From Balneolales bacterium (lineage in GTDB: Bacteria; Bacteroidota; Rhodothermia; Balneolales; Natronogracilivirgulaceae): a DNA stretch of 7,445 nt. Position 1 is the stretch's first letter; each line of letters begins with the position of its first letter. Positions 1-5,208 of this stretch are shown here, piece by piece. The stretch spans positions 1 through 7,445 of the forward strand of contig SLQC01000025.1 of NCBI GenBank assembly GCA_007131625.1, read 5' to 3'. A model generated the notes under the pieces. It was not told where the DNA came from and did no database searches. It saw nothing but the letters and a program-made list of their open reading frames with translations. A program made the position numbers and the translations under genes.

Positions 1-2
1 CG

Positions 3-380
3 GATGTTGCCGGGCCACGAGTACTCCATCAGCAAATCCATGCAGTCTCGGCTCAGCTGCCTCACGCGTCCGTCTCGAGCATGTTTCTTCAGGAAGTGAT
101 CGACGGACTGCTTCCTTATATCGTTGGAAACAGACTGGTACTGGTGGGGTGGGAGGGATCCCAGGGGCAAGTCTCCTATTTTTGTGCAACGCGCCCGCAC
201 TATATCAACGAACTTATACTTTTCGATGGGTCGGTTGACCGAACCTGGATGGAGCCAAACAGTGATAAATACCGTCATTTGCGGGTTCTCGGATTGTCAG
301 GCAAAGATGCAACCATTACGGAAGAAGTTGCAGATACCATTTACCGCTGGATATACGGCAAGAATGCGCAACAGAAATAA
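3..380 (+). CDS. C-terminal part of a possible alpha/beta-hydrolase-fold protein (5' end cut by window)
   Basis: The frame is open from base 3 with no stop, so the gene very probably starts upstream; the first in-frame ATG (81) need not be its start. It ends with TAA at 378-380. Counting from that ATG, residues 4-23 look like a helix followed by a hydrophobic beta strand (LVLVG). A turn rich in Gly (WEGSQG) and a helix with the 'RP..(I)NELILFDG' pattern come next, as around the nucleophile elbow of alpha/beta hydrolases. The later VLGLSGKD segment resembles the strand-plus-Asp turn that carries the acid residue. The match is by eye only. The elbow is unusual: depending on alignment, the nucleophile is Glu25 or Ser27 (E-G-S-Q-G instead of G-x-S-x-G). 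No His follows the putative acid in the last 25 residues, so an active triad is doubtful. The function is unknown; the protein could belong to another alpha/beta fold. Confidence 0.5.
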   Translation, partial: DVAGPRVLHQQIHAVSAQLPHASVSSMFLQEVIDGLLPYIVGNRLVLVGWEGSQGQVSYFCATRPHYINELILFDGSVDRTWMEPNSDKYRHLRVLGLSGKDATITEEVADTIYRWIYGKNAQQK

Positions 381-391
381 ATAGTGATGCA

Positions 392-419
392 TACATATCT
401 TGTTTTCCTTGCATATGTA
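392..419 (+). terminator. Weak stem-loop after the first gene, possible terminator
   Basis: TACATAT (392-398) and ATATGTA (413-419) are perfect 7-bp inverted arms around a 14-base loop, 11 bases after the stop codon of the first gene. A T-rich stretch follows (423-428 is TTTTT with a flanking A). The stem has only one G-C pair and the loop is long, so this is a poor intrinsic terminator and could be chance in AT-rich DNA. Confidence 0.25.
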
Positions 420-442
420 ACTGTTTTTATTATTCTAATGAA

Positions 443-490
443 TTACTGTTAAAAACATGGATTTTACTTTATTTGTTTTAATATTTTACT
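443..490 (+). repeat. Three helically phased TTACT words upstream of the response regulator
   Basis: TTACT occurs at 443-447, 464-468 and 486-490, so the starts are 21 and 22 bp apart, about two turns of the helix. The last two copies extend to ATTTTACT (461-468 and 483-490). OmpR/PhoB-family regulators bind direct repeats on one helical face (the pho box is a 22-bp unit), so these could be binding sites for the adjacent regulator. The region is AT-rich and chance recurrence is possible. Confidence 0.3.
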
Positions 491-497
491 AATATTA
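479..497. repeat. Inverted repeat TAATATT-N5-AATATTA, candidate operator
   Basis: Perfect 7-bp arms (479-485 and 491-497) flank a 5-base spacer. With one G-T wobble the pairing extends to ten base pairs (476-500). It lies 82 bp upstream of the response regulator start and overlaps the third TTACT word. It could be a transcription-factor site or a weak hairpin. All-A/T symmetry is easy to obtain by chance, so the call is tentative. Confidence 0.25.
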
Positions 498-578
498 GAA
501 AAAGATAATTTTTGATGTAATTTGCTACAACTTTTCATTAACTGAATTCCGGCTTTTCACTTTTTTAGTCACTGCATC

Positions 579-1283
579 ATGAAATTTATGAAAATATTGG
601 TAATAGAGGACGATCGTATCGTCCGGACGTTGGTAAAACATGTATTGGAGAAAGAGGGACATGAGGTTTCTATTGCGGAACGTGGAGAATCAGGAGAACA
701 GATTGCACTCGAAGAGGAATTTGACCTTATTATTCTGGATCTTGGATTGCCCGATAAAAATGGTCTCGATGTATGTAGAACCCTTCGTGAAAACAAGATG
801 GATTCACCAATCCTTATCCTGTCGGCCTACCAAAATACCGATACCAAAGTAACAGGTCTGAATATCGGAGCCGATGACTACCTGACAAAACCTTTCGACA
901 ACAAGGAGTTATTGGCCAGGATCGATGCAATAACAAGGCGAGCAAAAAAAGGGGAGAAGCCCAATAATGTCTTCGAATGTGGTGAACTTAAAATAGACCT
1001 GCTGAATCGTGATTTTTTTGTTGGAGACAATAAAGTATTATTGACTAATAACGAGTTCAATCTCATTTCGTATTTTATGAAGAATCCTAACAGGGTTCTT
1101 GAAAAGGATGAGTTGACTCAAAATGTTTGGGATATTAATTTTAATACCAATACCAATTTCCTGAACGTCTATATCAGCTATTTAAGAAAGAAAATTGAAG
1201 AGCACACGTCTATTAACTATATCCAGACTGTTCGAAAGCGGGGTTTCAAACTTCAGTATCAATCTGTCAAGGAAGAAGCGTAA
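579..1283 (+). CDS. OmpR/PhoB-family response regulator (orphan in this window)
   Basis: This is a 234-residue two-domain transcription factor. The receiver domain (about 4-120) has the acidic pair D11-D12, the phospho-acceptor Asp54 in the strand ending LILD, Ser82 at the conserved Thr/Ser position, the switch aromatic Tyr101 and the invariant Lys104 in LTKPF. A winged-helix DNA-binding domain (about 131-228) shows the family pattern: LTNNEFNLI, the V-x-x-K-D-E-L turn, an N-x-V-x-x-Y-I-x-x-L-R-K-K recognition helix, and the closing TVRKRGFK wing. In this family phosphorylation by a sensor kinase promotes dimerisation and DNA binding. No kinase gene lies next to it, so its signal is unknown. 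Two starts are possible, ATG 579 and ATG 588 (MKFM-KILVIE); receivers usually begin just before the K-I-L-V strand, which fits either. No Shine-Dalgarno is present. trmH follows after 23 bp, so they are probably co-transcribed. The 198-bp AT-rich gap upstream carries possible binding sites. Confidence 0.93.
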   Translation: MKFMKILVIEDDRIVRTLVKHVLEKEGHEVSIAERGESGEQIALEEEFDLIILDLGLPDKNGLDVCRTLRENKMDSPILILSAYQNTDTKVTGLNIGADDYLTKPFDNKELLARIDAITRRAKKGEKPNNVFECGELKIDLLNRDFFVGDNKVLLTNNEFNLISYFMKNPNRVLEKDELTQNVWDINFNTNTNFLNVYISYLRKKIEEHTSINYIQTVRKRGFKLQYQSVKEEA

Positions 1284-1306
1284 CATTTCGGTACAATGAT
1301 CTGAAG

Positions 1307-2008
1307 ATGAGGCCGAACATGGACGGAAAAAAATATGCCGATGAGATCGCTTTTTTTTCTGAATATGTCAGCAAGCACAAAAAGGAATTGTTCCGTCACA
1401 TCCTCGAATACCGTACCCGGTTTTTTACGGTAGTACTGGAGGATATCTATCAGGCACAGAACACATCGGCTGTATTACGAAGCTGCGATGGTTTCGGCAT
1501 TCAGAATGTTTATGTCATTGAAAACAAAAACCGGTTCGATATAGACAGGGGAGTGACTATCGGTGCCGACAAGTGGCTCACTGTTCACCGATTCAACAAG
1601 CCGAACTCCCATAACACTGATGCAGCGTACCGACATTTGAGAGATAAGGGGTATCGTATTGTGGCTACTACCCCCCACGTTAAACAGATCTGCCTGTCCG
1701 ATTTCTTGCCGGAAAGTCCGACTGCACTTGTCTTTGGATCTGAGAAAGCAGGATTGAGCAACTTTGCTGTGGATGAAGCCGATGAGCGGCTCTTTATCCC
1801 CATGCACGGACTCAGCGAAAGTTTCAATATTTCCGTTTGTGTAGCCATCTGTCTCTATCACATCCGGCAGATAATGGACAAATCCGGGCTTCCGTGGCAA
1901 ATTCCGGATGATCAAAAAGATATCATCTATCTGGATTGGCTGCGTAAATCTGTTCGACATCTGAAGGCACTTGACCGCAAATTTAAGGAACTGCAACAGG
2001 ATTCCTAA
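1307..2008 (+). CDS. trmH: TrmH-type tRNA (guanosine-2'-O)-methyltransferase, SPOUT superfamily
   Basis: The 233-residue protein carries the three SpoU motifs in order. Motif 1 is Q-N-T-S-A-V-L-R-S-C-D-G-F-G at about 51-64, with Asn52 and the catalytic Arg58. Motif 2 is ALVFGSEKAGLS at 140-151. Motif 3 is IPMHGLSESFNISV at 164-177, containing the Asn174/Ser176 pair of the knotted SAM site. The C-terminal DWLRK (210-214) recalls the end of Thermus TrmH, from memory. TrmH methylates the 2'-OH of G18 in the D-loop of tRNA using SAM, in the cytoplasm, and works as a dimer. Length and motif spacing fit TrmH better than RlmB, which has an extra N-terminal RNA-binding domain. Other SpoU specificities cannot be excluded. 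ATG 1307 is used; ATG 1319 (Met5) is an alternative. Two homopolymers (A7 at 1327-1333, T8 at 1351-1358) lie near the 5' end. The stop codon overlaps that of tex. Confidence 0.9.
   Translation: MRPNMDGKKYADEIAFFSEYVSKHKKELFRHILEYRTRFFTVVLEDIYQAQNTSAVLRSCDGFGIQNVYVIENKNRFDIDRGVTIGADKWLTVHRFNKPNSHNTDAAYRHLRDKGYRIVATTPHVKQICLSDFLPESPTALVFGSEKAGLSNFAVDEADERLFIPMHGLSESFNISVCVAICLYHIRQIMDKSGLPWQIPDDQKDIIYLDWLRKSVRHLKALDRKFKELQQDS
2005..2008. other. Overlapping convergent stop codons of trmH and tex
   Basis: The bases CTAA serve both genes: TAA (2006-2008) ends trmH on the plus strand, and CTA (2005-2007), read as TAG on the minus strand, ends tex. There is no intergenic space for a shared terminator, so each transcript must run into the other coding region before it ends. 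Confidence 0.95.
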
Positions 2009-4185
2009 TCCACCAACTCCAGCCCTATCCGGCCCCGTTTCTCATCTATCGACCCGATACGAACTTTGATGATATCGCCAACCGATACCACTTCGTGCGG
2101 GTTCTGTACTCGTTTGTGGCTGCTCATTTTGGAAATATGAAGCAGACCGTCCTGCTTAACACCGATGTCGACAAACGCCCCGAAATCAACCACATTGCGA
2201 ATCGTCCCTTCCAGTTCCTGGCCTTCTTTAAGATCGCTCATGGAGAGAACTTCTTGTCTCAGAAGCGGTTTGGTCAATGCTTCTCGGGGATCACGTCCAG
2301 GTTTCAGAAGGTTTTCCATAATGAGTTCAAGGGTTGGTAGTCCGATTCCGACACTTTCCGCGGTCTTGTTTTTGTCAAGTTCATGGAATTTGAACGGGAA
2401 AAGATGAGCTGTCGCTGTTATTTTGTCCGGAGTGACACCGACCGATTCGCACAATTTTATTGCGGCATTATAACTCTCCGGATGTATCGCGGTATTATCC
2501 AGTGGTTGGGGAGAATCGGGGATGCGCAAAAATCCGGCGGCCTGCTGAAATCGAAACTCTCCGACTCCGGCTACCTTCTGTAAATCGTACCGGTTCCGGA
2601 ACGGACCGTTTTCATCTCGATAAGTGACAATTTTTTCGGCAATAGTACGGCTGAGTCCGGATACATAGGTGAGCAGCGACAAGCTGGCGGTATTGAGATT
2701 GACGCCAACCCGGTTGACACAACTTTCGACGACATCGTCCAGTTTCCGGGTAAGCTTAGCCTGATTGACATCGTGCTGATAGAGTCCCACCCCGATCGAT
2801 TTCGGATCGATTTTAACCAATTCCGCAAGCGGATCCTGGACTCTTCGGGCAATCGAGATATTTCCGCGCATAGCGGCATCCAGATCGGGAAATTCCTGTT
2901 TGGCAAGGGGGGATGCTGAATATACGGAGGCGCCGGCTTCGTTGACGATCAGATAATGCAGTATTTCGTCCGGATGTTTTTTTTTCCGTTCGCCGATCAG
3001 CTCGGCAATGACAAGCTCTGTTTCCCGGCTGCCAGTACCGTTTCCAATTGCAATAAGCGTAACACGGTGCCGGTCGATCATCCCTGAAAGAGTGTCCATC
3101 GCCTCCCGAACCTTTTTCTGCGGCGGAGTAGGGTAGACAGTTGTTCCATCCAGATATTTTCCGGTACCATCGACCACCGCCACCTTGCATCCGGTACGGT
3201 AAGCCGGGTCAATCCCCATTACTGTCTGGGACGAAAGTGGCGGTTGGAGTAAAAGGTTCTTCAGATTCTCGGCAAATGTTTCGATTGCATGCTCTTCCGC
3301 TTTTTCAGTAAGATCCTTGCGTGCTTCCCGTTCCAAAGCTGGGAAGAGTAATCGCCGAAAACAGTCTCTGATTGCCAACTCCAGCTCATCTGTAAAAATC
3401 GACCGGCGGTTAGTGATGATAAAAGAGGAGATCCTTTCCAGTGCTTTCTCTTCCATAATTTCCAACTTAACCGACAGAATCCCTTCCCGTTCTCCGCGGT
3501 TTACAGCTAAAATCTGATGCGGTTTCAGGTATTTCCGTTTATTGCTGAAATCATAATACTCGCGAAATACTTCCATCTCGTCAGGTTCGCTGCCACGGGT
3601 GACATTCAGAACGCCGTGATGCTCAATCTGCTTCCGCAAAGAGTTGCGCACATCGACTTCTTCATTGATCCATTCGGCACATATATCCCGCGCACCCTGA
3701 AGTGCATCGTCGGCTGTTTCTAATCCTTTTTCTGCATCCACGAAATCTGACGCAATTTTTTCCGGTTCGCCCAGTTCGGTACCTTCCTCCCAAATCAACA
3801 CCGCCAGCGGTTCAAGTCCCTTATCACGGGCCACAGATGCCCGGGTCTTGCGTTTGGGCTTGTAAGGGAGGTAAAGATCTTCCAGCTCCTTCAGGGAAGT
3901 ACAGGCGTTAATCTCTTCCTTTAGTTCATCGGTCAGCTTGTCCTGTTCCAATATGCTGGCGAGAATGGTGGATTTTCGGTCGTTTAGCAGGGTAACATGC
4001 TCTAGTTCGTCACGAATCAGACGCAATTGTTCTTCATCCAGCCCGCCGGTACGCTCACGACGGTAACGGGAGATAAATGGTATGGTGGCACCCTCATCCA
4101 ACAGAGCAGATACAGCGGTTACCTGTTTGAAAGCCAGTTGAAATTTTTTTGCAATATCAGAAATTATGCCGGCAGATGGCATCAT
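2005..4185 (-). CDS. tex: Tex family S1-domain nucleic-acid-binding protein (YhgF/Tex)
   Basis: This 726-residue protein has the complete Tex order. The helical N-terminal region (about 1-310) includes IPFISRYRRERTGGLDEEQL at 35-54. A YqgF/RNase-H-like domain (about 320-445) has GIDPAYRTGCKVAVVD, AIGNGTGSRETE and IVNEAGASVYSAS. The conserved linker is DPLAELVKIDPKSIGVGLYQ (451-470). Next come tandem helix-hairpin-helix motifs (about 490-555) and a C-terminal S1 domain (about 655-725) with the G-T-I-R-N-V-V-D-F-G-A-F-V-D-I-G strand pair and GLLHISKMS. Tex proteins bind RNA and DNA and are linked to transcription and stress tolerance; the exact role is not settled. The catalytic status of the YqgF domain was not assessed. 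Two adjacent ATG codons start the gene (4185 and 4182), with no Shine-Dalgarno. It is divergent from the phosphatase gene and convergent with trmH. A run of nine A on the coding strand encodes Lys401-403. Confidence 0.96.
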   Translation of the reverse strand: MMPSAGIISDIAKKFQLAFKQVTAVSALLDEGATIPFISRYRRERTGGLDEEQLRLIRDELEHVTLLNDRKSTILASILEQDKLTDELKEEINACTSLKELEDLYLPYKPKRKTRASVARDKGLEPLAVLIWEEGTELGEPEKIASDFVDAEKGLETADDALQGARDICAEWINEEVDVRNSLRKQIEHHGVLNVTRGSEPDEMEVFREYYDFSNKRKYLKPHQILAVNRGEREGILSVKLEIMEEKALERISSFIITNRRSIFTDELELAIRDCFRRLLFPALEREARKDLTEKAEEHAIETFAENLKNLLLQPPLSSQTVMGIDPAYRTGCKVAVVDGTGKYLDGTTVYPTPPQKKVREAMDTLSGMIDRHRVTLIAIGNGTGSRETELVIAELIGERKKKHPDEILHYLIVNEAGASVYSASPLAKQEFPDLDAAMRGNISIARRVQDPLAELVKIDPKSIGVGLYQHDVNQAKLTRKLDDVVESCVNRVGVNLNTASLSLLTYVSGLSRTIAEKIVTYRDENGPFRNRYDLQKVAGVGEFRFQQAAGFLRIPDSPQPLDNTAIHPESYNAAIKLCESVGVTPDKITATAHLFPFKFHELDKNKTAESVGIGLPTLELIMENLLKPGRDPREALTKPLLRQEVLSMSDLKEGQELEGTIRNVVDFGAFVDIGVKQDGLLHISKMSSHKRVQNPHEVVSVGDIIKVRIGSIDEKRGRIGLELVD

Positions 4186-4377
4186 TTTTACTATTTTGAG
4201 AATTGAGAATTAAATTGGTCCGATAATGTAAAAAATTGCCGGTTTGCGTTAAACCATTCCGGTATAAACTCCGTTACTTCGTTACAGCATCATTTGCAAC
4301 CGACGTCACTTCTGTGATACGGGACGGAGCATTGTTGCCATAGGTACAAAATATAACAGTGGTTTAATCTATTTCCA
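4186..4377. promoter_or_regulatory. Divergent intergenic region between tex and the phosphatase gene
   Basis: These 192 bp must contain the promoters of both flanking genes, since they point away from each other. No -35/-10 pair was convincing on either strand, and no clear Bacteroidota TTTG/TAnnTTTG element was found. The region holds a GGTTT-N5-AAACC hairpin (4241-4255), a CGTTAC direct repeat (4272-4277, 4280-4285) and a short TCAC/GTGA symmetry near 4310. These could be regulator sites, but none is recognised. Confidence 0.5.
4196..4209. repeat. Tandem 7-bp repeat TTGAGAA x2 upstream of tex
   Basis: TTGAGAA occurs twice head to tail (4196-4202, 4203-4209), just upstream of the tex start, which is on the minus strand. 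It would lie in the tex leader. It may be slippage; no function can be assigned. Confidence 0.4.
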
Positions 4378-5172
4378 ATGAATCAATTCGGTAGTAAAAA
4401 AGAATTTCTGCAATTTGCCATTTATATCGCCCGGGCTGCCGGGAAAAAAACGTTAGACCATTTTAAAAAAGGGGTTCAGGTCGACCGGAAAGATGACGAT
4501 TCTCCTGTGACAGTTGCTGACCGGGAAGCTGAAGCCTGGATGCGGGAGCGTATTACGGAAAAATATCCGGACCACGGGATTATCGGAGAAGAGTATGGGA
4601 CCGTCGGTGAACAAAAATCTGTACAGTGGATTTTGGACCCTATCGACGGGACCCAATCGTATATTCACGGAGTTCCACTCTATACAACCCTCATCGGCAT
4701 TACAATAGACGGTGAACCGGAAATCGGTGTGATCTATGCACCTGCCACGGATGAGTTGTGCGATGCAGCGGTCGGACTTGGTACAAGGTTTAACGGACAC
4801 TACTGCAAGGTCGGCAATACCCGTTCATTCCGTGAATCGACGCTCCTCAGCACCGACATCACCACTATTTACGAGGAGGGCTTAGACCAGCCCTTTAACG
4901 AGATTTTAAAAAGATGTCGGCTGCACCGTACTTGGGGTGATGCCTATGGCCATATGATGGTAGCTATCGGTCGTGCCGATATCATGTTCGACCCGCTTCT
5001 GAATATTTGGGATGCGGCACCGCTGCTGCCGATTTTGCGGGAAGCAGGTGGGGTGTTTCTCGATTTGGCTGGTCATGCCAGGATCGACAGCGGCCATGGT
5101 TTTTCTACCAATGAATTGCTTGCCGGTGAGATCCTGTCTATTTTGGAATCTTTCCCCAAAAAAACTTCCTGA
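4378..5172 (+). CDS. hisN: Inositol-monophosphatase-family phosphatase, probably HisN-type histidinol-phosphatase
   Basis: The 264-residue protein has the full Mg-dependent IMPase signature. D-x-P-V-T-x-A-D-like residues lie at 41-48 (DSPVTVAD). GEEYG follows at 70-74, with metal ligand Glu71. Motif A, W-I-L-D-P-I-D-G-T, lies at 84-92 with Asp87 and Asp90, and motif B, WDAAPLLPILREAGG, begins at 211 with Asp212. The S-Y-I-H-G-V-P segment after motif A and the W-G-D-A-Y-G-x-x-x-V-A-I-G-R-A-D stretch (186-201) are closer to HisN histidinol-phosphatases than to SuhB or CysQ. HisN removes phosphate from L-histidinol phosphate in the penultimate part of histidine synthesis. Inositol-phosphate or another sugar-phosphate substrate remains possible, because the family is promiscuous and no his gene is nearby. 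ATG 4378 is chosen because the helix expected before DSPVT begins just after it. No Shine-Dalgarno precedes it. The M1-like gene follows by 36 bp. Confidence 0.85.
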   Translation: MNQFGSKKEFLQFAIYIARAAGKKTLDHFKKGVQVDRKDDDSPVTVADREAEAWMRERITEKYPDHGIIGEEYGTVGEQKSVQWILDPIDGTQSYIHGVPLYTTLIGITIDGEPEIGVIYAPATDELCDAAVGLGTRFNGHYCKVGNTRSFRESTLLSTDITTIYEEGLDQPFNEILKRCRLHRTWGDAYGHMMVAIGRADIMFDPLLNIWDAAPLLPILREAGGVFLDLAGHARIDSGHGFSTNELLAGEILSILESFPKKTS

Positions 5173-5175
5173 TTC

Positions 5176-5194
5176 TATAATATTAATTATTATA
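5176..5194. repeat. All-A/T inverted repeat in the hisN to M1-like gap
   Basis: TATAATA (5176-5182) and TATTATA (5188-5194) are perfect inverted arms around TTAAT. With no G-C pair and no T-run this is not a credible terminator. It contains a TATAAT word, so a promoter element for the following gene is equally possible. Function is unassigned. Confidence 0.2.
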
Positions 5195-5208
5195 ACATAG
5201 TTAAATAT

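Noticed and set aside
1475..1996. A 173-codon open frame on the minus strand inside trmH
   Set aside because: It is wholly antisense to a gene with all SpoU motifs, and its translation has no recognisable domain or motif order. It is a shadow frame.
2571..3190. Two overlapping minus-strand frames (111 and 125 codons) in another frame of tex
   Set aside because: They lie inside the conserved YqgF/HhH coding part of tex and have composition typical of out-of-frame translation.
4186..4377. Sigma-70-like promoter pairs such as TTTAAC-N17-TACATT (minus strand) for tex
   Set aside because: The -35 match is only three of six, and the consensus is probably not that of this phylum. Not strong enough to annotate as a promoter.
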